DNA of 64,000 nucleotides from Agrobacterium fabrum str. C58 (GTDB lineage: Bacteria > Pseudomonadota > Alphaproteobacteria > Rhizobiales > Rhizobiaceae): assembly GCF_000092025.1 (NCBI RefSeq), contig NC_003062.2:494001-558000 (forward strand), given 5' to 3'. Both the position numbers and the translations under genes were made by a program. The notes under the pieces were generated by a model. That model saw only the letters and a program-made list of their open reading frames with translations. It ran no database searches and was not told the origin of the DNA. Shown here one piece after another: positions 28,122 through 37,935 of the stretch (position 1 is its first letter; each line of letters opens with the position of its first letter).

Positions 28122-29288
28122 ATGTCCATTTTGAACAGTCTGAGTGCGCGCTCTCTGGCAGCGCCCGAGAGCGGTATTGTCGAAGTCGTGAATTATGCCC
28201 GGGGGCGGGACAATCTCCTGCCGCTCTGGGTTGGTGAAGGCGATCTGCCGAGCCCCGACTTCATCAATCAGGCCGCCATCGATGGGCTGAACAATGGTGA
28301 AACCTTCTATACCTGGCAGCGCGGCATTCCGGAATTGCGGCAGGCGCTGAGCCACTATTACGAGCGGCATTTCGCGGCGTCGCTGCCGCCGGAGCATTTT
28401 TACGCCACCGGTTCCGGCATGCAGGCGATCGTGCTTGCCGTGCAGGCACTGACCTCGCCGGGTGACGAGATGGTGTATCTTTCGCCTACATGGCCCAATA
28501 TCGTCGCAGCCATCGGTGTGGCCGGCGCAAAGGCGGTTCCGGTCGGCATCGATTTCCGCGATGGTCGTTGGGATCTCGATATCAACAGGCTGGAAAGCGC
28601 GATTACCGGCAAGACGAAGGCGCTCTTCATCAACACGCCCTCCAACCCCACCGGATGGACGGCAACACGCGACAATCTTCGTGACGTTCTGGCGCTCGCC
28701 CGCAAACACGATCTGTGGATCGTCGCGGACGAAATCTATGCGCTTTATCACTATGCCGGCAGCCGCGCGCCGTCCTTCCTGGATGTGATGGAGCCGGACG
28801 ACAAGATCGTCTTTGCCAACTCCTTCTCGAAGAACTGGTCGATGACCGGCTGGCGCGTCGGCTGGCTTGTTGCACCGCCGGCCATCGGTCAGGTGATCGA
28901 AAACCTCATTCAATATTCAACGTCAGGCGTGGCGCAGTTCATGCAGCGCGGTGCCGTCGCCGCCCTTGATCACGGTGATGGTTTCATCCGCGAGAACTAC
29001 GAACGCGCTTTGACCTCCCGCGACATTCTCTGTGATGCGCTGATCGCCACCAACCGTGTGGAAACCCTGAAACCGGATGGCGCCCTTTATGCCTTCCTCA
29101 AGATCGACGGCGTCACCGACAGCCGCGCCACCGCGCTCGATATCGTCGACAAGACCGGCGTTGGCCTTGCGCCCGGCACGGCCTTCGGCCCAGGCGGAGA
29201 ACTGTTCCTGCGCGCCTGCTTCCTGCGCAACCCCAGGCAGATAGAAGATGCGGCCGATCGGCTGGCATCTTACATTCTCGGCAGGTAA
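28122..29288 (+). CDS. Class I/II pyridoxal-phosphate aminotransferase
   Basis: 388 residues from ATG 28122, with ACGGAG 8 nt upstream; GTG 28113 is an alternative. Fold-type I aminotransferase with GSGMQAIVLAV (cofactor phosphate loop), NTPSNPTGW, VADEIYALYHY and the PLP-binding lysine in FANSFSKNWSMTGWRVGW. It resembles aspartate/aromatic aminotransferases in size and motifs. The amino donor cannot be identified. Neighbours mscL and galE give no pathway context. Confidence 0.9.
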   Translation: MSILNSLSARSLAAPESGIVEVVNYARGRDNLLPLWVGEGDLPSPDFINQAAIDGLNNGETFYTWQRGIPELRQALSHYYERHFAASLPPEHFYATGSGMQAIVLAVQALTSPGDEMVYLSPTWPNIVAAIGVAGAKAVPVGIDFRDGRWDLDINRLESAITGKTKALFINTPSNPTGWTATRDNLRDVLALARKHDLWIVADEIYALYHYAGSRAPSFLDVMEPDDKIVFANSFSKNWSMTGWRVGWLVAPPAIGQVIENLIQYSTSGVAQFMQRGAVAALDHGDGFIRENYERALTSRDILCDALIATNRVETLKPDGALYAFLKIDGVTDSRATALDIVDKTGVGLAPGTAFGPGGELFLRACFLRNPRQIEDAADRLASYILGR

Positions 29289-29618
29289 GCCTCGATCGTC
29301 CCTGCAACGGGTTTCCCCTGACGGGCAGGGCATCGCGCCGAAGTAGGGAAATCGGCAACAAAATCACAGTAGAGACCTGAAACTGCAACCCCACGGCGTA
29401 ACCATCGACGTGGGGGATTTTCTGTGATATGCGCTTCTTGTTCCATATATGAGAACATTTTCATCTAATCACTAAAAAGAAACTCATTGCGCTAACCAAT
29501 CGTAAGCCACCTTTTTAATGGGGTGGGGGATCGGTTGTGTATTCGCTGTGCAAGTAATCAATGATGAAGAATTATTGGCTTTGATAGGCTCAAGAAAAGC
29601 AAACAGGGAAGTAATGTC
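29289..29618. other. Intergenic region between the aminotransferase and galE
   Basis: 330 nt. A terminator-like hairpin lies at 29389-29421; downstream of it the sequence becomes AT-rich (about 29425-29600) and probably carries the galE promoter. No gene seen. Confidence 0.45.
29389..29421 (+). terminator. Probable terminator downstream of the aminotransferase gene
   Basis: CCCCACG (29389-29395) and CGTGGGG (29409-29415) with a 13-nt loop, followed by GATTTT. Confidence 0.55.
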
Positions 29619-30650
29619 ATGGCTGTTCTGGTCACGGGTGGGGCCGGTTATATAGGAAGCCACATGGTGTGGGCTTTGCTCGATGCCGGGGAAGAGGTCG
29701 TTGTCGTCGACCGGCTTTCCACGGGGTCGCGCTGGGCAGTCGCGCCAGCGGCGCGTTTTTATCTTGGAGATGCGGCCGACCGCGCCTTGCTCGATCAGGT
29801 TTTTGAAGAAAACCACATCGAGACCATCTTCCACTTCGCCGGGTCCGTCAGCGTTCCCGAGTCGATCAGCCAGCCGCTGGAATATTACGAAAACAATACC
29901 GGCACGACCCGCGCGCTTGTTGCCGCGGCGGTTCGCAGCGGCATCCGCAATTTCATCTTCTCCTCGACAGCCGCCGTCTATGGAAACCAGCCCTTTGATG
30001 GTCCCGTTCCTGAAACGGCGATCCTGAGCCCGGAAAATCCCTACGGCCTGTCGAAACTCGCGTCCGAAATCATGCTGCGCGATGTCGTGCAGGCGCATGA
30101 TTTCAACTATGTGGCGCTGCGTTATTTCAACGTTGCCGGAGCCGACCCGCAGGGCCGCGCCGGGCCTTCGCCGACGGGCGTTGCAAACCTTATCAAGGTT
30201 GCATGCGAAGCCGCGACCGGCCGCCGCGACCGGGTGGAGGTTTACGGGACGGATTACCCGACCGCCGATGGAACCGGCGTTCGCGACTATATTCATGTCA
30301 GCGATCTGATTGATGCGCATATGCTGGCCATGGCGCATCTGCGCGCCGGCGGCGGTACACGAACCCTGAACTGCGGTTATGGTGTCGGTTATTCGGTTCT
30401 GGACGTCCTCCAGGCCGTACAGCGCGAATCCGCATGTGAATTCGCGGTCATCCATTGTCCCCGCCGTCCGGGTGACATTGCGGCCATGGTGGCGGATTCG
30501 TCGCGTATCCAGTCGGAATTAGGCTGGCGTCCTCGCTTCAACGATCTGGCGACCATCGTTCGCACTGCGCTTCAATGGGAAGCCAAGCGTCAGGCCCAGC
30601 AAAGCGGCAGAATACCGCCGATGCGGCGCAAGCTGGCAGCGATAGGCTGA
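29619..30650 (+). CDS. galE: UDP-glucose 4-epimerase family protein (GalE/ExoB type)
   Basis: 343 residues. Extended short-chain dehydrogenase fold: NAD-binding GGAGYIGSH at residues 7-15, FSSTAAVYG, catalytic YxxxK as Y-G-L-S-K, and the GalE signature PTADGTGVRDYIHVSDL. It interconverts UDP-glucose and UDP-galactose for exopolysaccharide and lipopolysaccharide sugars. No galactose or exo genes flank it, so the precise role is open; other UDP-sugar epimerase activities are possible. Confidence 0.85.
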   Translation: MAVLVTGGAGYIGSHMVWALLDAGEEVVVVDRLSTGSRWAVAPAARFYLGDAADRALLDQVFEENHIETIFHFAGSVSVPESISQPLEYYENNTGTTRALVAAAVRSGIRNFIFSSTAAVYGNQPFDGPVPETAILSPENPYGLSKLASEIMLRDVVQAHDFNYVALRYFNVAGADPQGRAGPSPTGVANLIKVACEAATGRRDRVEVYGTDYPTADGTGVRDYIHVSDLIDAHMLAMAHLRAGGGTRTLNCGYGVGYSVLDVLQAVQRESACEFAVIHCPRRPGDIAAMVADSSRIQSELGWRPRFNDLATIVRTALQWEAKRQAQQSGRIPPMRRKLAAIG

Positions 30651-30662
30651 GCCGTCTTTATG

Positions 30663-31499
30663 TCACGGGACGTGGCTTTTCGTGACGGAAGGATGCGGTA
30701 TCGGCCGATCCGAAAGTGCGGCCGGGCGAAGCCAACGGTCCCGGTCGAAAAATGCGCGTGTCAGCTTCACCCCCGGCGGTTCCTCGCTCGCCAGTAAAAT
30801 CACGTTCAGCCGGTGCGGTGCGGTTGGTTCCGGTTTGATGGAAACTGAGATACCGAAGTGCTGCGCTTGATAGGCCTGCATCCTGCGAGCCGGTTCAAGC
30901 ATGCTGGCAAGATCAGTCCAGTGGGTTTGCGCGATGACCAAAGTGAGCGTTTTCTCAAGCTTCGTTAAAATGGCGGCGCCGTCAGGCGTCTCCGGGGCAA
31001 CCGCCTTTATTCTGATGGAGCGAATGTCGCCGGAAGCCTCTCCCCTGATGTCAATGAAAAGCGATGCGCGCTGTGCCGGGTCTTCCGCCTTTACCGCGGC
31101 AAGGTCGGCCATGCACTCGAAGTTGCGGATGCTGACCGGGCTGGCCTGCCATCCCTTCGGGTTGGAAAAACCGGCGGCGGTGAAGCGGTCGCAAAGGTCT
31201 TTGCCGGAAATAACGAAGTCCCGGGCGAAAGATGGCCTATCGCCAGCCCGTTCGAATTTCAGCAGGTGCGGCGGCAGGTAAACCGTTCTGGCTGCAAGCT
31301 TCTGTCGCTTGGCGTGCTTCATCTTTGGTGGCGGTTCGGCAAAGCGTGTGGCGGGCGCCAGATTGAGATAGGTCAGCAGGCTCTTGAGATGCTTCTTGTC
31401 ATTGGCAAGCAGCACCGTCGCCCCTATGGCAAAACAGACGGCCAACACCGCAAACAGCAGTGCGCCAGAGCTCACTCTCTTTTGCAAGCCTGCGTCCAT
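30663..31499 (-). CDS. Hypothetical membrane-anchored protein (possibly DUF6030)
   Basis: 278 residues. One N-terminal membrane helix (ALLFAVLAVCFAIGATVLLA), a basic linker (KMKHAKRQKLAARTVYLPPHLLKF), and a periplasmic domain with two cysteines (DLCDRF, NFECMADL). I recall similar rhizobial proteins of unknown function but cannot verify the family. It converges on galE with 12 nt between the stops. Confidence 0.7.
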   Translation of the reverse strand: MDAGLQKRVSSGALLFAVLAVCFAIGATVLLANDKKHLKSLLTYLNLAPATRFAEPPPKMKHAKRQKLAARTVYLPPHLLKFERAGDRPSFARDFVISGKDLCDRFTAAGFSNPKGWQASPVSIRNFECMADLAAVKAEDPAQRASLFIDIRGEASGDIRSIRIKAVAPETPDGAAILTKLEKTLTLVIAQTHWTDLASMLEPARRMQAYQAQHFGISVSIKPEPTAPHRLNVILLASEEPPGVKLTRAFFDRDRWLRPAALSDRPIPHPSVTKSHVP

Positions 31500-31649
31500 C
31501 GCAAGACCTTAAGGGGGCTCGGAGAAAGACCTCAGCCGATTCTGATATGGCTTTTCGGGCTGGGGGCAGCCCGGTGAATATAAGGTGTGAGCAGAGGCTC
31601 TGAAAAATCTTTTGCAATTTACCGCCGAAATTTCCGGCGATGCGGGTTC

Positions 31650-31877
31650 TTACTCGGAGTTGTTTTTGCCGCCGTCCTGCCCACCGGCGCTGCTTTCGTC
31701 GTCCGCAACGGGAATGGCGTAGGAGCCGTTCAGCCAGCGGGCAAGATCGAGCGAGCGGCAGCGATCCGAACAAAAGGGATAGTTTTCCCGCGTCGACGGC
31801 CGGCGACATTCCGGGCATGGCTGGGTTTTGCGAAGTGGGGTGACCTTTCCGGCGCCTTCTGTGGAGGGTTTTGCCAT
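31650..31877 (-). CDS. yacG: YacG, DNA gyrase inhibitor / zinc-binding protein
   Basis: 75 residues with the four zinc ligands CPEC...FCSDRC and the following RSLDLARWLNGSYAIP, as in YacG. In Escherichia coli YacG binds gyrase GyrB and blocks DNA binding. The gene is the last of the leftward run and starts 4 nt after the maf stop, which is a common arrangement in alphaproteobacteria. Confidence 0.93.
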   Translation of the reverse strand: MAKPSTEGAGKVTPLRKTQPCPECRRPSTRENYPFCSDRCRSLDLARWLNGSYAIPVADDESSAGGQDGGKNNSE

Positions 31878-31881
31878 GGGA

Positions 31882-32505
31882 CTATCCTTCGAGCCAGCCC
31901 GACGTCACCTCAAACCCTTCACCGGACAGAAGCGACATGGTCTCATAAAGCGGCAATCCCACGACATTGGTGTAGGAACCGGTCAGTTTCTGCACGAATG
32001 CGCCGGCAATACCCTGAATGCCATAGGCTCCCGCCTTGCCGCGCCATTGGCCGGAAGCGATGTAAGCGTCGATCTCGCGCGTGGAGAGGCGCTTGAAACG
32101 CACCTTGGTCTCCGCCACCTTCTGACGGATTTTTCCGTCAGGCGTCACCAGGCAGATGCCGGTATAGACCCAATGGCTGCGCCCCGAGAGTAGGTGCAGC
32201 GCCGCCGAGGCTTCTTCCGTGTATTCCGCCTTGCCGACGATGCGGCGACCAACGGCGACCACCGTATCGGAGCCCAGAACATAGGCGTCTTTCCACGCCT
32301 GCTCGCTCTTCAGCGCCGCCTGCGCGGCTTCCGCCTTCTGTTGCGACAGACGACGGCAGAGCGTGCGTGGATGCTCGAGCTTTACGGGTGTCTCGTCAAT
32401 ATCCATCGGCATCAGACGTGCCGGTTCGATACCGATCTGATGCAACAGCTCCAGACGCCGCGGCGAACCGGATGCCAGAACGAGCTTTTGTTTTGAATTG
32501 GTCAT
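31882..32505 (-). CDS. maf: Maf-like nucleotide pyrophosphatase
   Basis: 207 residues starting with the Maf loop LVLASGSPRRLELL, then DIDETP, VLGSDTVVAVGRRIVGKA and the C-terminal KAGAYGIQGIAGAFVQKLTGSYTNVVGLPL. Maf proteins hydrolyse non-canonical or canonical nucleoside triphosphates to monophosphates. It lies between infA and yacG in the same orientation. Confidence 0.94.
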   Translation of the reverse strand: MTNSKQKLVLASGSPRRLELLHQIGIEPARLMPMDIDETPVKLEHPRTLCRRLSQQKAEAAQAALKSEQAWKDAYVLGSDTVVAVGRRIVGKAEYTEEASAALHLLSGRSHWVYTGICLVTPDGKIRQKVAETKVRFKRLSTREIDAYIASGQWRGKAGAYGIQGIAGAFVQKLTGSYTNVVGLPLYETMSLLSGEGFEVTSGWLEG

Positions 32506-32538
32506 TGCGCGGCCCGGGCGTCCGATGCGAAAGGTGGA

Positions 32539-32757
32539 TTACTTGAAGCGATAGGTGATGCGGCCCTTGGTCAGGTCGTAAGGCGTCATTTCGACCAGCA
32601 CCTTGTCGCCCGCCAGAACGCGGATACGGTTCTTGCGCATGCGGCCCGCCGTGTGGGCGATGATCTCGTGTTCGTTCTCAAGCTTCACGCGGAACGTTGC
32701 GTTCGGCAGCAATTCGGTTACGATGCCCGGGAATTCAAGGACTTCTTCTTTTGTCAT
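32539..32757 (-). CDS. infA: Translation initiation factor IF-1
   Basis: 72 residues from ATG 32757; the frame is open further upstream but IF-1 proteins begin at [11 protein letters not shown]. Complete OB-fold protein ([34 protein letters not shown], quoted in parts) ending [13 protein letters not shown]. It binds the A site of the 30S subunit during initiation. Confidence 0.97.
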   Translation of the reverse strand: MTKEEVLEFPGIVTELLPNATFRVKLENEHEIIAHTAGRMRKNRIRVLAGDKVLVEMTPYDLTKGRITYRFK

Positions 32758-32901
32758 GTAAGGGTTTTCTTCCTGTTGATAGTGCCGGACGTGTCCTGTC
32801 CGGGAAAATTGCGCGGAAACTACACAATCCCGGCACATTTGTGAACCTCTAAAGCATCGGCTTAAAAATCAGTACCGATTTTCCCGATGTAAGGGCAGTT
32901 T

Positions 32902-33390
32902 TCAGTCTTTTGAAAGCGCATCCGCCACCGGCTGCTGCCGCTTTGGCAGGCGTTCGGCAATCAGTTTTGCAAGATGATCCCGCACCTCGCGATAGGCGTC
33001 GAGTATCTGCTCCCGCGTACCTGTAATGACCGTCGGATCCATCGTTGGCCAATAGACCACATCGAGAGAATTCGAGCGCGTCAGCTCCAGTGCGGCGTGA
33101 TGGGCTTCGGGTGTTAATGTAATGATCAGATCGAAAAAATCATCCTCAATCTCGTCTAGGGTGCGCGGTTTGTGTTTGCCGAGCGAAAAACCCTGCTCTT
33201 CCAGCACCGCATCCACGAAGGGATCGCGTTCGCCCGCCCGCACGCCGGCCGACTGTATGTAGATGCCTGATGCCACCAGCCGTTTGGCGATGACCTCCGC
33301 CATGGGGGAGCGGATGGAATTCATACCGCACATAAAGAGGACCGATTTCGGTGCTCGTCCCTCGTTTGGCGCTGCGGCAGGATCGCTCAT
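32902..33390 (-). CDS. Low-molecular-weight phosphotyrosine phosphatase family protein
   Basis: 162 residues from ATG 33390; a TTG at 33405 is possible but has a weaker ribosome site. The phosphate loop CGMNSIRS (C21, R27) is the CX5R(S/T) signature of LMW phosphatases and related arsenate reductases. The acid residue would be in WPTMDPTV. The gene overlaps the UPF0262 stop region and precedes infA. Whether it acts on phosphotyrosine or arsenate cannot be told; no ars genes are nearby. Confidence 0.85.
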   Translation of the reverse strand: MSDPAAAPNEGRAPKSVLFMCGMNSIRSPMAEVIAKRLVASGIYIQSAGVRAGERDPFVDAVLEEQGFSLGKHKPRTLDEIEDDFFDLIITLTPEAHHAALELTRSNSLDVVYWPTMDPTVITGTREQILDAYREVRDHLAKLIAERLPKRQQPVADALSKD

Positions 33391-33392
33391 CT

Positions 33393-33866
33393 CTAACCCC
33401 GCCAATAAAGCACACAGACAAGGGTGAAGAGGCGGCGCGCCGTATCGAAATCCACCTTGATCTTGCCCGATAGCCGGTCCATCAGGGTCTGCGAACCATC
33501 ATTGTGGATACCCCGCCGGCCCATGTCGATCGCCTCGATCTGGCTTGGCGTCGAGGAGCGGATTGCCTCGTAATAGCTTTCGCAGATCAGGAAATAATCC
33601 TTGATGATGCGGCGGAACGGCGTCAGCGAGAGGATGTGGGTGGAGACATCCTTGTCGTCCTCGGTCTTGATCGCGAAGACCAGCTTGGCATCGACGAGCG
33701 ATATGTGCAGCCGGTACGGCCCGCCGTCATGCCCGGCAGGCTCGAAGGTGTTTTCTTCGATCAGGTCGAAAATGGCGACGGCGCGTTCATGCTCCACATC
33801 AGGCGTGGACCGGCCGATGCTGTCGTCCAGTACCACGTCGCAGAGCCGGAAATCGCCTGAAGCCAT
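33393..33866 (-). CDS. UPF0262 family protein
   Basis: 157 residues matching the UPF0262 family of alphaproteobacteria (start [20 protein letters not shown], later [17 protein letters not shown]). No function known to me. It sits between hisD (4 nt gap) and the LMW phosphatase, which is its usual position in Rhizobiaceae. Confidence 0.9.
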   Translation of the reverse strand: MASGDFRLCDVVLDDSIGRSTPDVEHERAVAIFDLIEENTFEPAGHDGGPYRLHISLVDAKLVFAIKTEDDKDVSTHILSLTPFRRIIKDYFLICESYYEAIRSSTPSQIEAIDMGRRGIHNDGSQTLMDRLSGKIKVDFDTARRLFTLVCVLYWRG

Positions 33867-33869
33867 CGC

Positions 33870-35168
33870 TTAACTTTCCGGATTGAGGCGAATGGAGACC
33901 GAGCGCGCATGCGCGTCCAGCCCCTCCGAGTGGGCAAGGGTGATCGCCGCCGGCGCAAGCTGGCGCAACTGCTCGGGCCCGAGCCGCAGGATCGACGTGC
34001 GCTTGACGAAATCCAGCACCGAAAGGCCGGAGGAGAAGCGAGCCGAGCGTGCCGTCGGCAAAACGTGGTTGGAACCGCCGACATAATCGCCGATCACCTC
34101 AGGGGTATGACGCCCGACGAAAATCGCCCCGGCATTGCGGATGTGGGCCATCAAGGCATCCGGGTCATCGACGGCAAGCTCCAGATGCTCGGCGGCAATG
34201 CGGTTGGCGAGCGGAATGGCGTCGGTGAGTTTTTCGACCAGAATGATCGCGCCGAAATCGGCCCAGCTGGCCGCCGCCGTCTCGGAACGCGAAAGAAGCT
34301 TCAGCTGCCGCTCGACGGCTGCCCCCACCGCCTTGCCGAGGTCGGCATTATCGGTGATGAGAATGGATTGGGCACCGCGATCATGCTCCGCCTGCGCCAG
34401 AAGATCGGCGGCCAGCCAGTCGGGATCATTGTCCTTGTCGGCAATAACAAGCACTTCGGAAGGTCCGGCGATCATATCGATACCGACAGTGCCGAAGACC
34501 TGCCGCTTGGCGGCCGCCACATAGGCATTGCCCGGGCCGACGATCTTGGCGACCGGCGCGATGGTCTCCGTGCCATAGGCAAGTGCGGCGACAGCCTGTG
34601 CGCCACCAATACGGTAGATTTCCTCGACGCCTGCAATACGTGCCGCAGCGAGTACCGCGGGATTGACCGCACCGCCATTGGCCGGCACGACCATGACGAT
34701 ACGCTCCACGCCGGCGACCTTTGCCGGTACGGCATTCATCAGCACCGAGCTCGGGTAGCTCGCCGTGCCGCCGGGTACATAAAGCCCCACGGCCTCGATG
34801 GCGGTCCAGCGCGAGCCGAGGCCCACGCCGATATCGTCCTCGTAGATGTCATCCTTCGGCATCTGCCGCGCATGGTGTTTTTCGATACGCCGGGCTGCGA
34901 GTTCAAGCGCCTCGATGACGGCCCTGTCGACTGCCGAAAACGCGGCGTCGATTTCATCCGCCGTCACGCGCATCGAAACCCTGGTAAAATCAATGCCGTC
35001 GAATTTCTGGGAATAATGGGCAAGGGCCGCATCGCCGCGATGACGGACATCGTTGATGATGTCGCGAACCGTCGCGTTGACGTCTTCGGAAACTTCTCTC
35101 TTGGTTGTCAGGAAGGCAGCGAATTTCTGTTCGAAATCAGCCGATGCCCGCTCCAGCCAGATTGCCAC
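33870..35168 (-). CDS. hisD: Histidinol dehydrogenase
   Basis: 432 residues with the HisD signatures GLYVPGGTASYPSSVLMNAVPAKVAG (in part), IDMIAGPSEVLVIAD and the zinc/catalytic region AEHDRGAQSILIT, ending TAAEHLEL...SGLSVLDFVKRTS. It carries out the last two oxidation steps of histidine biosynthesis (L-histidinol to L-histidine with 2 NAD+). Other his genes are not in the window. Confidence 0.97.
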   Translation of the reverse strand: MAIWLERASADFEQKFAAFLTTKREVSEDVNATVRDIINDVRHRGDAALAHYSQKFDGIDFTRVSMRVTADEIDAAFSAVDRAVIEALELAARRIEKHHARQMPKDDIYEDDIGVGLGSRWTAIEAVGLYVPGGTASYPSSVLMNAVPAKVAGVERIVMVVPANGGAVNPAVLAAARIAGVEEIYRIGGAQAVAALAYGTETIAPVAKIVGPGNAYVAAAKRQVFGTVGIDMIAGPSEVLVIADKDNDPDWLAADLLAQAEHDRGAQSILITDNADLGKAVGAAVERQLKLLSRSETAAASWADFGAIILVEKLTDAIPLANRIAAEHLELAVDDPDALMAHIRNAGAIFVGRHTPEVIGDYVGGSNHVLPTARSARFSSGLSVLDFVKRTSILRLGPEQLRQLAPAAITLAHSEGLDAHARSVSIRLNPES

Positions 35169-35301
35169 GCCATTACCCTTTCATTGTCCCCGCGGGCGAT
35201 CCCGCGAGGTATACGAACTTGCCGCGCAATAATCACGGCTCTGGTAAGTGGCATAAATCGAAACGGCAAGGAAAGGCAACCGTTGCGAGGGCTCGCAACG
35301 T

Positions 35302-35745
35302 TTATTCGCTGTCGGGATGATGCGGTTTGGCGGCGGTTTCCCAGGCGCCGCTCACGTCGGTCAGCTGCGCCTCGATGCATTCGACATCGAGTGCAATGGT
35401 ACCACCGCCCGAAAGCGCCAGTTCAACGACACCATCCGGCCCTTCACCATCAGGGGTAAAGCGTATTGCCAGAAGCGAAAGCACCTGCTCCCTGTCGGCC
35501 AAGTTGATGGACTGCGAACGGACGGCAGACACACGCTTCAGGAAAATCACGCTGCGGCAGCGCTCGGGGGGCAAATTCTTTTTGCTGGCGCTTTCCCAAA
35601 CGAAACGGTTGGCGGAAAGGGTAAACTGCCCCTGCCTCGGTTCGAAGGCAACATCCTTGAGCTTGAAGACGCTGTCCTGCATGTGTGTCGAGATGATCGA
35701 GAGATCTTCGGTATCCAGCGCCAGCAATTTCAGGCCGCTCATCAT
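35302..35745 (-). CDS. DUF2948 family protein
   Basis: 147 residues from ATG 35745 (AAGGA upstream; ATG 35742 or the upstream 35775 are alternatives). It begins MSGLKLLALDTEDLSIISTHMQDSVFKL and contains RFVWE and VIFLKRVSAVRSQSI, as in DUF2948 proteins found between murA and hisD in alphaproteobacteria. Function unknown. Confidence 0.85.
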   Translation of the reverse strand: MMSGLKLLALDTEDLSIISTHMQDSVFKLKDVAFEPRQGQFTLSANRFVWESASKKNLPPERCRSVIFLKRVSAVRSQSINLADREQVLSLLAIRFTPDGEGPDGVVELALSGGGTIALDVECIEAQLTDVSGAWETAAKPHHPDSE

Positions 35746-35855
35746 TTCTTCCTTTTCCGCGGACACGGGCCGCAATGTCTATTTCTTGTACTGGAAATAA
35801 GCAGTCGCGGCCCGCTGTGCAACGGGTGGAAAATCGAAGAGCGGCAATGAAGGTA

Positions 35856-37148
35856 TCAATCGCTGACGCGTTCAACCAGTGCGCCGCAACGGGTAAGCTT
35901 TTCTTCGAGGCGTTCGAAACCGCGGTCGAGGTGATAGACGCGCGAAACCATGGTCTCGCCTTCTGCCACGAGGCCCGCAATGACCAGCGACACCGAGGCG
36001 CGCAGATCGGTCGCCATGACCGGCGCACCCTTGAGGCGGGTAACGCCTTCGATGCGAGCCATCTGGCCGGAGAGCGAAATTTTGGCGCCGAGACGGGCCA
36101 GTTCCTGCACATGCATGAAGCGGTTTTCGAAGATGGTCTCGGTAATGTGCGAGACGCCCTGCGAACGCGTCATCAGCGCCATGAACTGCGCCTGCAGATC
36201 GGTCGGGAAGCCGGGGAAGGGCTCGGTGACGATATCGACCGGTTGAATGCCGTTGCCGTTGCGCACGACGCGCAGTCCTGTATCGGTGTCACTGATCGTG
36301 ACGCCTGCCAGCCGCAGCGTGTCGAGCGCATTGTCGAGCAGCGATGCGCGCGTGCCTTCCAGCACCACGTCACCTCCGGCCATGGCGACCGCCATGGCAT
36401 AGGTGCCGGTTTCGATACGATCGGGCAGAACCCGGTGGCGCGCGCCGGAGAGCGAAGTGACGCCCTCAATGGTGATGGTGGAGGTGCCGGCGCCTTCGAT
36501 CTTGGCGCCCATGGCGATCAGGCAGTGCGCGAGATCGACCACTTCCGGCTCGCGGGCAGCGTTGTGGATGACGGTGGTGCCGCGGGCAAGGCTTGCTGCC
36601 ATCAGCATCACATGCGTCGCGCCGACTGACACTTTCGGGAAGGTGTAGACAGCGCCGATGAGGCCACCCTTGGGGGCGCTGGCATTGATGTAGCCGCCAT
36701 CGATCTCCATCGTCGCACCAAGCGCCTGCAGGCCCTCGATGAAAAGGTCGACCGGGCGCGTGCCGATGGCGCAGCCGCCGGGCAGGGAAACGCGGGCGCG
36801 GCCCTCACGCGCCAGAAGCGGGCCGATGACCCAGAAGCTCGCGCGCATCTTGGAGACCAGCTCGTAAGGGGCTGTCGTGTCAACAATGGTACGGCAGGTG
36901 AAATGTACGGTGCGGGAATAGGCCTCGCCCTGGCTTTCGCGACGACCATTGACGGAAATATCGACGCCATGATTGCCGAGAATGCGGATGAGCTGCTCCA
37001 CGTCAGCCAAATGCGGGACGTTTTCGAGCGTCAGCGTGTCGCTGGTCAGAAGCGAAGCGATCATCAACGGCAAGGCGGCGTTTTTGGCGCCGGAGATGGG
37101 GATGACGCCGTTGAGCTTGTTGCCACCCGTAATTCTGATGCGATCCAT
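35856..37148 (-). CDS. murA: UDP-N-acetylglucosamine 1-carboxyvinyltransferase
   Basis: 430 residues, the usual MurA length. It starts [29 protein letters not shown] with the conserved K-N pair, and has the catalytic loop [17 protein letters not shown] containing the PEP-binding cysteine, and [12 protein letters not shown]. First committed step of peptidoglycan synthesis and the target of fosfomycin. First gene of the leftward housekeeping run. Confidence 0.97.
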   Translation of the reverse strand: MDRIRITGGNKLNGVIPISGAKNAALPLMIASLLTSDTLTLENVPHLADVEQLIRILGNHGVDISVNGRRESQGEAYSRTVHFTCRTIVDTTAPYELVSKMRASFWVIGPLLAREGRARVSLPGGCAIGTRPVDLFIEGLQALGATMEIDGGYINASAPKGGLIGAVYTFPKVSVGATHVMLMAASLARGTTVIHNAAREPEVVDLAHCLIAMGAKIEGAGTSTITIEGVTSLSGARHRVLPDRIETGTYAMAVAMAGGDVVLEGTRASLLDNALDTLRLAGVTISDTDTGLRVVRNGNGIQPVDIVTEPFPGFPTDLQAQFMALMTRSQGVSHITETIFENRFMHVQELARLGAKISLSGQMARIEGVTRLKGAPVMATDLRASVSLVIAGLVAEGETMVSRVYHLDRGFERLEEKLTRCGALVERVSD

Positions 37149-37250
37149 GCGTCCCTACGGGCCTGTGCCCGCCTTTCTTATCATGCCTTGCGGAAAGACG
37201 CGTCCTTAGACGAATTTCCGCGGCGTTTCAATTTTATGCTGGTGAATTGT

Positions 37251-37517
37251 CTATGAGGATGATTCGTCCGTTTTTGCGGCAGGCAGGCCAATCGTCTGGT
37301 CTTCTTCACCTGCGCGGCGTGCCCGAACCTGCTGTTTGCGCTTCAGAAGATTTTCACGAAGCTTCTTCGCCGCCCGCGCCTTGCGCTCCGCCTCACGCTG
37401 GCGCGCCTTTTCACCGGGGCCGGCCTGCGTGTTGCCGTTTGCCACTACGGCCGACGGTTCCTTCGAAATGTCCACGGAAACCGCCGCCTTCGCCTGTTTG
37501 TCATGTTGTTCGTTCAT
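37251..37517 (-). CDS. Small charged hypothetical protein
   Basis: 88 residues, very rich in Lys, Arg, Glu and Ala. The middle (PGEKARQREAERKARAAKKLRENLLKRKQQVRARR, in parts) is a single long basic helix, the ends look disordered. Located upstream of murA in the same orientation. Small Lys/Arg-rich proteins upstream of murA occur in Rhizobiaceae, but I do not recognise a function. Confidence 0.6.
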   Translation of the reverse strand: MNEQHDKQAKAAVSVDISKEPSAVVANGNTQAGPGEKARQREAERKARAAKKLRENLLKRKQQVRARRAGEEDQTIGLPAAKTDESSS

Positions 37518-37672
37518 AGATTCAGCAATATCTGAAAAATGCGTTTTTCAACAGGGGGCACGCTTTTTTGCCCCACTGGATGAAGAATATCGTTTTGCGA
37601 CTTGCGCTCGTCAAAAACCTATGGCAATAGGCCGCCACGCTTGATGCTGAAGCAGACGCTTCGGCACCGGAT

Positions 37673-37747
37673 GCTGCTATAGCTCAGGGGTAGAGCACTC
37701 CCTTGGTAAGGGAGAGGCCGAGAGTTCAAATCTCTCTAGCAGCACCA
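37673..37747 (+). tRNA. tRNA-Thr (GGT)
   Basis: 75 nt with encoded CCA. Acceptor GCTGCTA pairs with TAGCAGC, D-arm GCTCAGGGGTAGAGC, anticodon stem CTCCC/GGGAG with loop TTGGTAA giving anticodon GGT, T-arm with AGTTCAAATCT. Confidence 0.96.
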
Positions 37748-37845
37748 TTTTCTCCCATAAAACAGATACTTAGATAATCGCAAACGCCGAAGGCGTCGTC
37801 GCGCTTCGGTTCGCACGCGTTGCATCAGGCCGCGTCAAATGGAAA

Positions 37846-37869
37846 ACCGCGCCTCTTGCGAAGCGCGGT
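37846..37869 (-). terminator. Rho-independent terminator after flaC
   Basis: On the minus strand ACCGCGC, a 10-nt loop, GCGCGGT, then TTTTCC. Lies 67 nt past the flaC stop. Confidence 0.7.
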
Positions 37870-37935
37870 CTCCATATCCGAATATTCTGTTGCTGCCAGA
37901 GCGGGACGAAACCGCCCGTAGCCAACGGGCGCCGC

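Noticed and set aside
31556..31574. Hairpin CGGGCTG-N-CAGCCCG after yacG as a terminator
   Set aside because: Stem is good but no T-run follows on either strand.
37555..37576. GGGGCA...TGCCCC repeat upstream of tRNA-Thr
   Set aside because: Short stem with T-rich loop; could be a terminator or tRNA leader but position and strand fit no transcript clearly.
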